A DNA stretch of 64,000 bases from Homalodisca vitripennis (lineage: Eukaryota; Arthropoda; Insecta; Hemiptera; Cicadellidae). The position numbers were made by a program, and so were the translations under genes. Positions within the stretch are counted from its first letter, which is position 1; each line of letters opens with the position of its first letter. A model generated the notes under the pieces. That model did not search any database and was not told where the DNA came from. It worked only from the letters and a program-made list of their open reading frames with translations. The stretch covers positions 3,933,001-3,997,000 of the forward strand of contig NC_060214.1 of assembly GCF_021130785.1 (NCBI RefSeq), written 5' to 3'. Positions 1-12,400 of the stretch are shown piece after piece.

Positions 1-480
1 CTATTAGAATTATTCAGAACCTGAAACCAAAAATCTCAGTTAAAGAACACTTTTCAAAATTAAACATTCTTACAGTTTATGGCCTTTATGTTTACGAAGT
101 AATTGTATCTTTAAAACAAATATTTATAGTAATGATCAAATATTTAATAGTGATTTTCACAAGTATAACACCAGACAAAGTAAAGATTTTGCCATTCTCA
201 CTCATCATTCGGCATTTTTTTGCAAGAAACCTCAGTATGCAGGAATTAAATTTTTTAACAAAAATTCCAGAAACATATTAAGGCTGAACCAATCATTCAA
301 TAAGTTTAAAAAAATACTTAAGGATTACCTAATAATCAAAGTATTATACTCTTTTAAGGAATTATAAATGCAATAAAGTAAAATTAGCCTAATTTTAAGA
401 AATGTTGAATACTTAAGTTAATTACACTATTCAACGTATTGACTGTAATACCTATGAATAAAGAATTATCTGAATCTAAA
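1..480 (+). pseudogene. 3' end of a CR1/jockey-like LINE, frameshifted
   Basis: The plus strand reads, over two frames, RIIQNLKPKISVKEHFSKLN, ILTVYGLYVYE, then YAGIKFFNKNSRNI and a Leu/Lys-rich tail. This is the typical region after the reverse transcriptase of CR1/jockey-type non-LTR elements. It is truncated by the window edge and broken by indels. AATAAAGAATTATCTGAATC near 460-480 may be its 3' tail. Confidence 0.6.
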
Positions 481-544
481 CCTACTTATATCGCATAATA
501 CCATTCCACAGTGTAATATTTCCCATTCCTAGCCTCATTGCATG

Positions 545-725
545 TATGAAATAGCCGTCGCTGTTACTGGTTATCGAGTAACCTAAAACTAAAAAGTCGT
601 TACAAGAACACCAAATCATTCAGCTCAGCTATTACTGAAATACCAGTGTTCCAGTAATAGGTTACCACCGAATAACCTGTTAATGACACTAATACTGCCA
701 TCTGTAATGGAACTATATTATTATG
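545..725. repeat. Fragment of a hAT-like MITE
   Basis: Contains GAGTAACCTAAAACT, GTCGTTAC and CACCAAATCATTCAG. These match, in reverse complement, part of the longer element at 62932-63747 (GAGTAACCTAACACT, GACGTTAT, CGCCAAATCATTCA). It is rich in TTACTGG/GGTTAC motifs and has no coding potential. Confidence 0.55.
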
Positions 726-763
726 TGTGCAATACCTATTACATAGTTTGGTTTGATATTTTG

Positions 764-832
764 TTTTCAGTATTTTTAGATGGACATGAATATTGATGAG
801 TTCAATTGTGGTGGTGAATGCTTATTATAATG
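764..832. repeat. Short dispersed repeat, copy also at 10985-11057
   Basis: TTTTTAGATGG-CATGAATAT-GATGA-TTC followed by GTGGTG and TGCTTATTA is shared with 10985-11057 at roughly 80 percent identity by eye. Noncoding; the source family is not recognised. Confidence 0.5.
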
Positions 833-929
833 GAGCCCTACTATCAACAACTAACAAAATGAGAAATTGTTTTACATAAGATCAAAACACTTTTATGGCC
901 ATTGAGAGTTCTAAGCAAGGCTTTATGAT

Positions 930-1263
930 ATTAGTTCTTATACCACTGATATTAGGAATGTTGACAGGACATGGCCCTCTGAGGAAGCACCTTTTGAAGG
1001 TGGGCCTTAGTCGGAGCAGCGAATGTAGACTCTGTGGAGAAGAGGAGGAGTCCAGCAGAGCACATTTGGTTGGATTGTCCTGCCATCGTAGAGACTAGGA
1101 AAAGATACTTGGGAGCATATCTCCTCAGCCCCAAGGACATTAGAGAACAGGAGCCCTTGAATCTGATTGGTTTTTTCAAAAGCCTCGGTTTTTGAGGGCA
1201 CAAATAAAAGTAAGGGAAGTGCGGGGACAAAAGTGTCCTCTTCCCTCAGAAGGAAAAAAAAAA
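930..1263 (+). mobile_element. 5'-truncated RNase H-type LINE tail with target duplication
   Basis: Matches the 3' end of the larger LINE at 24781-28591: it encodes LTGHGPLRKHLLKVGLS, CRLCGEEEES, and ends in a poly(A) run at about 1252-1263. The 10-base GCTTTATGAT occurs at 920-929 and again at 1264-1273, directly flanking the insert, so this is a clean target-primed insertion with a 10 bp duplication. The Cys pair followed by a His/Cys pair is the usual C-terminal knuckle of these elements. Confidence 0.85.
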
Positions 1264-1639
1264 GCTTTATGATGAAATGAGGATATTAATGACAAGTGAA
1301 TAAAAACGAGCACTTTCTAACTAGCATATGCTAGGTTCTAGTAAGTATTTGGTCAAATCAGTGTGAATAAAGATTTGTAGAAAATACTAGGGCAAGTCTA
1401 GTAGAATTCCGGAAAAACGTTCCTGTCACGACACGTTTCTCCCCTCCACTACCTTTCAGTCTACTCCACATCGGTGGCATATCCCTCTTTCACTCTGTTT
1501 CAAACCACGTATTCACCAAGATGTATTCATCATCAGAAGAATCTGACAATAATGATTTTAATAAAATAGAACAAATTTATCGCGCTCTGTTTTGTACGTC
1601 TCCTTTCGGATCACAGTGTATTACTTAGCAAATCAAAAA

Positions 1640-2260
1640 CCCCTGCTGTGATGAATGCTAAGAAAGAAGCTTGGGAAACCTTACGTTCTGACTACTGTGG
1701 TGCATTGGTGGGAAACAAGTTACTGTAGGCCAACTAATAAAAGCATTGAACAATGTGAAGTCTACCGTCAAGAAGAAGACTGACGTAAAAGTGACGGGAA
1801 ACAGGAAAATAAAACTACATACCGTGGAGAAAACATTCTTGGAGTTGATAGAAGAATGATAAACCCAGTTTTCCATAAAATCCCGGGTAATATTTCAGTT
1901 GGCAACAAGTGCCGGGCCCCCAGTTCAGCAACCAACCAGTGACGACATCCAAGAAAGTTTGCCGAATACAGAAAACTGAAGGGAAACCAAATAAAAATGA
2001 AGAACCGAAGAGCCAAGAAACAAAGAAGACGATGAAAACTAAATCTGATGCCGACCACCACAAAAATAAGACTAGAAAAAGTGAAAAAATGAGTGTCGAA
2101 TCATGAAGCAGATGAAACTAAAGACCTGTCCACACCGCAGTTGCAAAGGATTGTTTTGTTTGCAACAATACAAACTGAATAAGATCAAACTGGAGAAGGA
2201 AACTATATTGTTGGAAACCATGAAGAAGCAAACCATTGAAAAGTCTTACTGAAACTGATG
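1640..2260 (+). pseudogene. Harbinger Myb/SANT-like accessory protein remnant
   Basis: Plus strand reads MNAKKEAWETLRSDYCG, then LIKALNNVKSTVKKK, KTFLELIEE and later EADETKDLSTPQLQRIV. The W-x-x-L and basic N-x-K-x-x-x-KKK pattern fits the Myb/SANT-like DNA-binding protein carried with Harbinger transposases. Several stops interrupt it. Confidence 0.5.
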
Positions 2261-2689
2261 TAACTGTTGATGATTGCCATGCTCTATTCACATTGTAAGC
2301 TGCATAAAGTTGTATTTTCCTTTGGATTGTAATTCTTAGGATTATAATTCTTACCATTGTGATCAAACTTGTAATTTGAAATAAATCAGTAATGTGTGAA
2401 ATAAAAACTAGTATATAAAATAAGATGATTTTATTCAGTAAATAAACAAAACCCATACCCAAAAAAAATAATATATATATACAAAATTGTGTGCAAGTAG
2501 GTGCTTGCGTGAGAAAAACATGAAAACGTTACTAAGTTCAATTTAACAAAAAACAATTTCCTCACTGAATATTCAAATACGCCATCATATTGGCACGCTT
2601 GTCTTTGCCTCTTAATGTGTTGTGTCGGGATTTTCATAACGAACCACCCCAGGTTGGTCATTCTTCATTTGGGACGCTATCAAGATCCC

Positions 2690-3490
2690 CCATACTCAAA
2701 GTCATCCTTTAGATGCTTGGCAATGTTGTGTAGCACAGCGCAACTGACTACCACTTGTGGAATGTTGTTTTAATGCAACTCTAACACAGTTTCCCAGGAT
2801 TGGGAATCTCCTTTTTAATTGGCCAAAACATCTTTCTATTATAACCCTTTCTCTAGCATGGATTAGATTGAACTCTCGTTCTTGATGCGTTCGTGGAGGC
2901 TTGAACGGTGTAATCAACCACGGCGATAAACCGTATCCTGAATCTCCTAAAAGACAAACTGCTCCATCAATACTGTGACACAATGTCTCTGACATGACTA
3001 TTCCTCCACACTCTGCCGTCGTGAACACTGCCCGGGCCACTCTGCACTAATACTTGTAAACTGTTCCAATGCATTGCATGTTGCCTGTGACATTTATACT
3101 TAGGATATCCTTTTCTACCAAATATACTCATCACCGTGCAGCCAGGCTTTTGTATCTTAATTTGAGTACAATCAAGGGCACCAATTACAGACGGCAAACG
3201 AAAATGTCTCTGCCACAAAACTTTAGCCTCGGTCCATATCTTCAGCTGTAGTTGGAAACCGTAATCCAATTGTGTGATTGTTCAACTACTCTACTCATCA
3301 CGTACCTTATAGTCTTGTTGGCAGTAGTACGATGTACACCCACATCTTGAGCTGCACCAGACTGAAAAGACAGGATCACCCACAAACCTCAGAAATATTT
3401 CCATTTGCTGTCTTCTGCAAATACCACCGCCACGAGTAATCACTTTCTTCAAGAAACTGTGCCGCAAGGAAATCAACACTCTCACTGTTA
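2690..3490 (-). pseudogene. HARBI1-like (DDE_Tnp_4) transposase remnant
   Basis: Three overlapping frames carry consecutive family motifs: VIGALDCTQIKIQKPG (first Asp), PGSVHDGRVWRNS, LLGDSGYGLSPWLITPF (second Asp) and RVIIERCFGQLKRRFPIL (catalytic Glu). At least two frameshifts separate them. All catalytic residues remain visible but no single frame encodes an active protein. Confidence 0.85.
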
Positions 3491-3862
3491 AACCTTAACA
3501 GTTTCTTTACAATTACGTTCGTTTATTTCAGAGCGAACAGAATAAATATTTACGTTGACGAATAGGCATAAACTCAGCCATGATCAACAACAAACTGTGG
3601 GACTGAGCAGACAGGTAGTAAATGCTAGGAAAAAGTCTAGCATGCCCCAGACCAGGCTTGAAAATATTGAAGCATATGCTACAGAACAATCTACTTCAAA
3701 AGTTTTATTCACACCATTTTTTTTAAGCATTTACTACTCGTCCGGGAAAACTCTAGAACTTACTAACCCCTAGCAAGTGCTAGTGTGTTTATTCACACAA
3801 AACGTAGCATTTACTTAAGAAATCCCTAGTATTTGCTTATACTAGTTTTTATTCACATGGCC

Positions 3863-6401
3863 CATTGTGTAGCAGTGAATGTGCTATTTACTCTCTCCAT
3901 ATTGTAGCAATAAAAATTGACCCTGACCATAATCCTTGACACCTTTTATTCTTTTTAAGTTAGTCTACTTCACATCAAACTTGAATGAACTGAAAATAAT
4001 GTAATTAGGCCTACTTTGGACTATCCAAAATTAATTACGATCAGTATTCACAAAAATCAGGCTACAAATAATGTTCTTTATTTCATATTTTCATAAGATA
4101 CTTTTTAAACAAACAATTTTTTTAATGTACATTATAAAATACTTCGATATTATTATTACACAGAACAAGAAAAACTAACCTGTAAACAATTTATATATCT
4201 TCCAATTTTGTTGTAACTTTTCACTAGTATAATACTAAATATTTGCATCAACAGAAAATAAAATAATTTCAGTTGTAATTTCGGTATTGAAAAACGCCAT
4301 CTCATAACAGATAATTAAACTGAAACTCATTACAATTATACACAATTATTTACTCTTGTATAGTCATTGCACAACAAACCATAACCAATTATAACCTAAA
4401 ATAGAAGTGAAGTATTTTGACAATTTTTGACTTATACGTGCAAGTTGAAAATCAGCTGATACGATTTGGAGGAGGCTGTACTATAGTAATGCGATCGGAG
4501 TGACTGACACTAACAATTTATTAAAAATCAATTTAATGTAAATATTGCTTTTATATGGAATTATCTTTGTAAACAACAATCATGATTATAAACTAGATGG
4601 TTAACATTATACACAATAAGTACATTCACAAAAGCGAGTGAAAAATATAATAGTTTTCAACATCCAAAATTTAAAATATTTATATAAAGTAGCCCTATTG
4701 AAGTTTTAATATGTCTGACATTTCTCTTTTTAGAAAAAAGAGGGTCTGTCCTTTTCAGCCTTATTCTACCCGTCCTTATGAGCCACTAAACTATGTTAGG
4801 ATCTTATTAAAATAGAATAAGAGTCGGATCGACGCCACTGATTAAAAGTAATTCACATACAGAATTTAAACGTGCGCTATCTCTAAACTCAGATCAAAAA
4901 TTAAAAAGTCCGAAGTCTCAGGCCGTCTGGATCACTGACTCACCTATTCATCCCGTGTATTTATTAGAGAAAATTCAATGTTAATTTATTTATGAACGTA
5001 AGAAAAGTATTGAAATATTTTGAAAATATTTATGAAATCATGTGATGTAAACGTAATGTTGTTCTTGTATTTCTATCGTGATTCTATCCAATATGTGCAA
5101 TAAATTTTCTAAATAGTTAACTAATTTTTCAAATATAGAATAGTATTATTTGGGCTTTTTTATTTCAATCTCGATTGTAATTTAAAAAAAAGGTCTCCAT
5201 AAAATACAGCAGTTATCTTTGAATTTATTAACTAACACTCCAATTTTGAAAAATATAAAAATTATTCTTAGTGAATAAGTCATGCGATGTATTTTGAACT
5301 ACGACTATTCCTTGAATAGCTGGAATACAACTATTTGGAAACTATCCGCAGTCAGTATTTTAAAATGTGAGAACTAATTGCTTCCTACTACTACTTTCAG
5401 AACTACTGGGTCTGGTGATGTTTCATTTCAAATGGAACTGTGAAAATTTTCGAGGTCCGACGGCACAGCAAGTTATTGTGGTATATTCAGTCGATTAATT
5501 TTTGTCCACTCACCATACAATGGGTATGTTTTTTTATTAAAACAAAAATTAAAATGATAAAATATATATTCTCTAGCAACGGACATGATGTGTATTATGA
5601 TTAAGGAGTTCAAAGGATGGGGATTAAAAAAAATTGCCATAATTTGTTTTCAATTAAATTTAAACTGGGAATTCAAAGTAACCTAAAAATATTTTTCAGG
5701 ACTTTTATTTTCAGAAATTTCTATTGCCCTTTCCTGTATCTTGAGGGCGTTCTACAGCCCCAGGCTTGGGCAGTTTGGTGATAAGCTAATGATATAATCA
5801 CAGATATGCTTTATTGGTGAAAATCCTGGCTCTGCCTTTGAATAGTGTCTGTGATTGGTATTTAAAACATTGAGCATAATTGTAACAAAAAATTACAAAC
5901 ATTACAATATATTTCCTGTTTTTCTAATGTATTTTATTTGATAGCTCTTCCTTCTGTTTAGCGTTAATTAGTTTCAATTTGCATCCCTAGGATAGATTCT
6001 CATAGTGAAGAATATAAATAATACAATAGATCGCTGTATTTTTCAATAGCTTTTAAATACAAAATATTGTAGTTTTACATTTTTAACGATAAACATAGTA
6101 TGCAGCACATAGATTATATTCCAACGACAACTGTCAAATTCAACCAATCGTCTGTCAATGTCAATGTGTAAGTGTTGACGTCGAGTTGAGTGGATTTTGA
6201 TTAGATTAGAACAGCACTGTAAACAACAATAATTTGATTCTTAATTTTATTTTGGTTTTAAAATACTCATAAGTCATAAGTAAATAATAAATTTATTAAT
6301 ATAACATACACCAGTTTTGGAATATTTTATGATTTATACATTTTCATTCTGGTCTATATGTTATCACGAATTTAATGTTCAATCAATATTCAATTGTAAA
6401 T
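3863..6401. other. AT-rich intergenic DNA upstream of RUSF1
   Basis: No coding frame, RNA gene or recognised transposon seen. A slightly GC-richer patch at 6120-6240 (with CAACCAATCG and GTTGACGTCGAG) lies 170-280 bases before the RUSF1 ATG and may hold the promoter or 5' UTR. That is position-based inference only. Confidence 0.4.
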
Positions 6402-6475
6402 ATGCCACAAACAATAATTTATCGAGAAAAATACGGCATTAATGGACACAGCAGCGTTTATGTCAGAAAATCCAA
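6402..6475 (+). CDS. RUSF1: RUSF1 exon 1 (start codon)
   Basis: The ATG at 6402 opens MPQTIIYREKYG and the exon closes with SVYVRKS plus two bases before a strong GTAAGT donor. The codon after the donor would be AAG then TAA, so splicing is required. It joins in phase to the acceptor at 11293. N-termini of this family are variable, so the call rests on splice phase and position rather than on conserved residues. Confidence 0.6.
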
Positions 6476-9400
6476 GTAAGTAACCATCTATTTTAAGGTT
6501 TAAATTGGTCAGTTTTGGGGTAGGGTACGATAAGCGGACACGGTCTTTTATATAAAAAATTGGCAAACGATATTACTTGATCATAACCATCGATATATTG
6601 ATATATTAATCGATACTGATTAATTATTTTGAACTATTAACTTAAATAGTCTATATAACAGCTGTAAACACTTTAAAAATAATACACGTAGGGTAATATT
6701 TCAATTTTACATAAGTAATTTTAATTATTAAAAATGGCAGTTTTAAAAAACTACAGGACATTGCTTTGAAAGACATAAGACATAAATAAAATATATTGTT
6801 TTTGTGGCTTCAACATGTTGGACTCATACTGAAAACCCCATTATGTGAAATTTGTGGGAAATAAACAACTGTAACTGTGATAGGAGCAAATATGGTTGTC
6901 TTCAGTTTTTCTAATTTTTTGTTATAATAAGTTGTTTGATCACTGTAAATATTAAATTCATATTTTAATTTTAAAACATATAGGTAGTAAATCTTAAGAT
7001 CAGCCGACTACTGCTCCGATCGCCGTTATTTTTTACATACTAACACAGGTTAATGTAATTTCACTGAAAAAAATAGTCCCGATTGTCGCTAACATGTAAA
7101 AACCCGTTTTTCGGCAGTGCCTTTCCATTACAATTCAATATATATTTCTGATCAGCCCCTCTAGAATTTGATATTTTACTGATAGGTACTATCTCGAGGG
7201 ATGTTTTTCTTTCGTTGACATCAGCGCGGGGCAGCACCGCAGGCATGATGGCCGGAGGCACTCACATTTTGGGTGGCGGAGTGTGATCAAGAATAAAAAC
7301 AAGTTTTGTGTGTTTTTATCAATAAAGAGTTTAGTTTTTGTTTGGTAATGTTTGTTTTTGTTGAATTTTTGTGTATGGAGAAATGTAGGGGTAAAACACG
7401 GAAGTACAACAAAGCGACGCACCAGCTGAAACGGGCGGCGAGACTCTGCAATCACGTTATCCACTAGACCGCTCTACTTTGACCTCTGTCTGAGGATGGG
7501 GAGGGGTTTGCGATAAGACAATTCCTGTTTTATATTGACGAAATATTGTTCTACGCTAATCTAGTAATCAGTAGAACCAAAATGTCAAATAACGATTCAT
7601 GTCTGGGTGTGGTCTGTATAATCCCAAAGTACCAGAAATTGTAAGTACTAAGCTGCTCAGATATAATTTAAAATAAGTTTAGTCATTTAATGTAATCTGA
7701 AACAAATAACATTTCTTTAACATATTAACACGTTAGCTGCCAAAGGTATTTTTGAAACTTCTCTCAAATGCCATGTAGGTCAGATCTGGCCGGCCGCACC
7801 GTATATAATGGTAAGACTTTCTGTCAGCCATATCTGACCGGCAACATCAAAAAGCAGGGTTATGTTAGGTTATGTTTTTTTTACTATGTGCTGCGGTCTA
7901 CAGTCAATTTGTTGAACTTCTAGCGATCTTGAATATCGCTATTTACCTACAAAACGACTCCCGTTGTTGTGTCTACTTACTTTAGCGCGGGAAATTAATA
8001 CTCAAATATTGACTTGTTGTCATGGTATGTGTCGGCCAGAAATGGCCGGCAGTATTTATTACGTAATATCGATCATTTTGATACTTACAAAATGAATTAA
8101 ATTCTTGTTAGAAACACATTTTACGTGATGGAGTGATTGTTCAAGGATTGAATAAAGGTACAGCCAATGATTTACAAATGTTTGGTTTAATTTTTTACAT
8201 AAATCAGACATATTAAACCTAACTATCATTTTTTTCAATAAAGTACATTTCCTTGTAAAATATTTAGTTGTGAAATAAAATAAAATTGTAAAAATTTGCA
8301 ATATTGATAATAATTACATGACACTTTGTTATAAAACATGTTATTTGTGAACTTCACGAAAACAGTCTTTACATAAGTATGGCTTCTCAGGACACTGCTC
8401 ACAAAATGTGTTCACTTTGCCCAGTTTCTTGGCCACATCACGTCCACTTACTTGTACAGCTTTTTTGTAACACATTTTGCAGTACCTTCTGACCCTGTGT
8501 CTACCCTTTCCCTCTCCAGTAAAGTTTTGAGATATAGTCAGATAATGGTGCCCTGTACCTTTTTACAGGAGTAATAGTGTTATTATCTAGACCCATAAGT
8601 GAAACACAAAGATTTTCTTTAAAAGTTGTAATTGACATGCAGTGCTTTTTCTGATGTCCGCCTGCTGTAGGTCTTGCTTTCACAGCATTAGTGTAGGCCA
8701 GCCAAGAGTTTACAACAGCGGTTCCAAGAACTATTTCTTCTGCTGCTTTATGGTACCATCTTCTTGACTTTCGAACACCAGTGCTATAAGATGAGAGTTG
8801 GTCAGACACATCGATGCCCATCTTTCCCTTGTTGTACTCAACTATCACTAATGGCTTAAAAATGTCATTGCCTTTTTTGTCTATTTTTCCTGTGAGAACG
8901 TACTCTACTTCATGTTTGGTGGACAACATTCGCACTTCTCTCTTGTCCTTCCATTTGGTAACTACAATACCATCTTCATTTTCAAGGGCTTTCATTTCTC
9001 CTTTTTTTATTTGTGCCTTCATAACATCGGCAGGGAGACCTTTCCTGTTTGCTCTCACAGTACCAACAAGGTGGGTTCTTCTAGCTAAAAGATTTTTGGC
9101 AAGTTGCACTGATGTGTAGTAATTATCTACATATAAGATGTGTCCCTTATCCAAGTTATGTTCCATGAGTTCCATGACCACTGAGGTTGAAACTAATTCA
9201 TTATTTTCATTCTGGATGGTCCCTTTACCCATGTAAACTTTTATACAATAGGTATACCCTTGCTGGTCACAAAGTTTGAAAAATCTTTAGGCCATATTTG
9301 TGGGCCTTGTTGGGTATGTACTGTCGAAATGACAGTCTGCCCCTAAAGGGAATCATGCTCTCGTCTATTACGAGATCTTGGCCAGCAGATTTTTCTTGTT

Positions 9401-12400
9401 TCAAAAAAATGTCGTTCATCTTAGAAATTAGGGGCAAAATCTTTGCGATACGCCCATCACGTTCCTCAGCAGCATGATCGTTAAAATGCCAAAAGCGTAG
9501 CATTAGCTGGAAACGGTTTCGGCTCATAACTTGAGAAGCAACAGTATTCTTATACAAAATGTTGCCAGACCAGTAGTCTGTTATGCGGGGATGATTAGAC
9601 AAGCCCATCCATATGAGGATACCAATAAACTTCCACATTTCTACATCATCTGTGGGAGCCCATTTATTAAGTCTACTACTTCGGTTCAACCTCGTTTTTC
9701 TCGCAATACTTTACTGGCATTTCTATTAGTCTCTACGACCATCATTTGTATAATGTCGTCAGTAATGAAAGCTAAGTAATAGTCTACAGGTTTAGCATCA
9801 TTGGCCATATTTAAATGGTACTCAAAAGTAGAAGTGAAAAGAAATTCTTGTTGCCTACCTTTAAATTCAGTCCATTCATCCATTCATCACTTCTCCGTCA
9901 TTTTCACCAGAATCGCCACCGTTCATATCATTTGTCTCTATTTCCATTGTAGCCTCGCCTTCATCATCACTACTGTCATGATCCGATTCACTTGGCAAAA
10001 AGTCCGGATCTTCATCCGTGTCGTCAACACTTGAACCTATGTTTTCCTCAATTTCATGTTGAGGGTCTGGTTCACTGGACATTGGACAGTCCAAAAGTCT
10101 TTGAATTTGTTCTTCATTTACGTCTCTACTACTCATAATGAAATCGTTTACACAAGTTTAGTTTCGTTCAAACTAGGTTAAAAGAAAAGATTACGCACGC
10201 ACAATAGGTTATTAGAAGATACAATACACTATGGCGGGAACGCAGTGGAATGCACGGACGAGCAATGGTTACTGCGCAGGACAGTGGCTGACAGCGCTGA
10301 CAGTGGCAGACGGCAGCCCTAACTGATACCAACATCGGCGCACAAAATAGTCGCAACAGTGAGCAATATAGTGCCGGCCAGATCTGGGCGGCAGTGTTAT
10401 TTTTAATGAAAAATCACAACGAAAAATGTTGTGCCGGCCAGATATGGCCGACGCTCAAATTGCATTATATTCAAGAGATTTCAATGCAGTTTTGACAGAA
10501 AATGAATTTTAACTAACAAAAACAATTCGAGTTAATGAATAAAATAATTTTAGAAACTTGGCAATTTCGGGGTTGGGCAGTAATATGAGCGTGGCATTTA
10601 GGGCTAGTTTACTGCCGGTCAGATCTGACCTCCATGGCAGCTAACGTGTTAATGTATAGCTTCACTATAATTTACGATTTAAAAAGCCTAAAACGTAATT
10701 GAGTTTGATGTTATCGCTCAAAAATTAATTGATTCAAATTAAAATTGTGTTTGGTTATTGACTGATGGTGGCAAGAACAATGATGTAAGTGTGTTCTTTG
10801 TGTCACAAGGAAACAGACATGTTTATCCTTGAAAACAGTAAAAGGCAAGTAAATATTATTGTTTTTTTATTAACATTTTATAAATATAGATATTTTTTTT
10901 ATCATTAATATATTATAGATATAAAATCAGCAGAAACTATATTGTTATTTGAAATACCAAATAAATAATTTGGTCCTACATTTTGTTTTGAGATTTTTAG
11001 ATGGTCATGAATATAGATGATTCGATTGTGTTGGTGGCTGCTTATTACACTGCAGCCACCTTCCCCCTTAGTTTGTTATACCCCCACTCAGAAACACAAG
11101 TTCCCCCGTCCCCTAGATCAATTGATTATTTGGGAAAACACCAAAATGTCTAACATGTTAATAATTTGTTGTGTAGTATATATTTATAGTTTATCAGGGC
11201 TTAAAAATGCTTTTTGTAACATATAACGATAAAAATTTTCCAAAATCCTACTATCCTTTCAAATTATCCGTCATCGAAATACAATCTTTAAAGAGACAAA
11301 AATTATATTTCAAATCTACCTCCAAATTATTTTACAGAAGGTGACAGCTCGTTGGTTCAGCTGAGTAATGGGTTGGTGACACCACCTCAGCGATCGCTTT
11401 ACAATTCTTTGGTGAACTTTTTTGTAGAAGTATTTCTTCCTCAAGGCTACCCAGAGAGTGTTCGGGAAGATTACTGCCGATATCAGATATGGGATACAGT
11501 TCAGGTGAGATACACGACTTAAGCTTAGCAAGTAAAGAAAACTTACAATATGGTAACTAGACTAATTTTAAGTGGAAACAGATATGGCCAGCTTTTTTTC
11601 TTTCTGTTCACGTAGGGCGAGAAGATGAAAAACCTCATATTGCATTTTGTACTAAAAGCACCTTTGCACTGTTTGTGGAGTGTCGAGACATTAGTATCTT
11701 GGGGTCACTTCACTCCAAATCAACCACAAAAAAATAATTTTCATCACTCATCGTCTAAGAATCAATTGAAACATGGTACATTTGTTTCTTTTGTATAAAA
11801 CAATTATGCCAAGTTTTATTGATTTCTCTCTTAAAGGTTTTCTTTTTGTAGTTTTTTGAAAATATTTGTTGTAATGCCAACTGCCCCTCATCAGAGGCCA
11901 GGACGTTATTGTGCCCTCTCTTAGAAAAAACCGTGTCTTCAATATTTATAAAAATGTTTACATTGGACTATGGTATTTTAACGGGTGAATCAACATCAAC
12001 TCAAATTATCACACAGTGGAACTTGGAGTTTTTTTTTTGTTTTTTCTCTCTTGGGGCGGCCTACTGCCATGCACTTAAGCCTCAAGTGCTTTTTTGCACA
12101 CCCCGGAAACACACACGTGAGGCCCACCAGTCTACAATTTCAGCAGTTCCACAAACCGCCGTAAACAACCTATCAGGTCCTTCTGGGAAGATTCACCACC
12201 CCTGTCCAAACTACCAAAGATTGCATATCACTCCCTTGCTATTGCAGGGCAATCAAAGAGCAGGTGCTCAGCAGTTTCATCCTGCTCATTACACCTTCTA
12301 CAGAGCGGATCCTCCTGAAGGATGCCGACTCTGTGAAGATGCTTCCTCAGGTGACCATGCCCCGTAATGAGACCAATACTACAATCAATTTCTGCAGACT

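Larger units (their letters stand above)
1352..3862. mobile_element. PIF/Harbinger DNA transposon, degenerate
   Basis: Left end GTGAATAAAG...AAATACTAGGG near 1372-1405 is inverted at the right as CCCTAGTATTTGC...TTTTATTCACATGGCC near 3822-3862. Inside are a Myb/SANT-like frame on the plus strand and a HARBI1-like transposase on the minus strand, the usual opposed arrangement of Harbinger elements. End positions are approximate and I could not fix the 3 bp target duplication. Confidence 0.65.

Noticed and set aside
1768..2061. 97-codon minus-strand frame rich in Phe
   Set aside because: Antisense to the Harbinger Myb-like remnant; its Phe/Leu bias comes from the A-rich coding strand.
7061..7464. 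GC-richer patch with two short minus-strand frames in RUSF1 intron 1
   Set aside because: No splice-compatible exon of RUSF1 and no domain; left as plain intron.
7581..7640. ATG followed by an open stretch and a good GTAAGT donor
   Set aside because: Phase does not match RUSF1 exon 2 and the encoded peptide has no family similarity. The direct exon 1 to 11294 join is simpler.
8814..9119. 101-codon plus-strand frame
   Set aside because: Antisense shadow of the piggyBac transposase.
11338..11504. Shorter version of RUSF1 exon 2 using the nearer acceptor
   Set aside because: It leaves the exon 1 junction out of frame, while 11294 keeps it in frame with an open reading frame through the extra bases.
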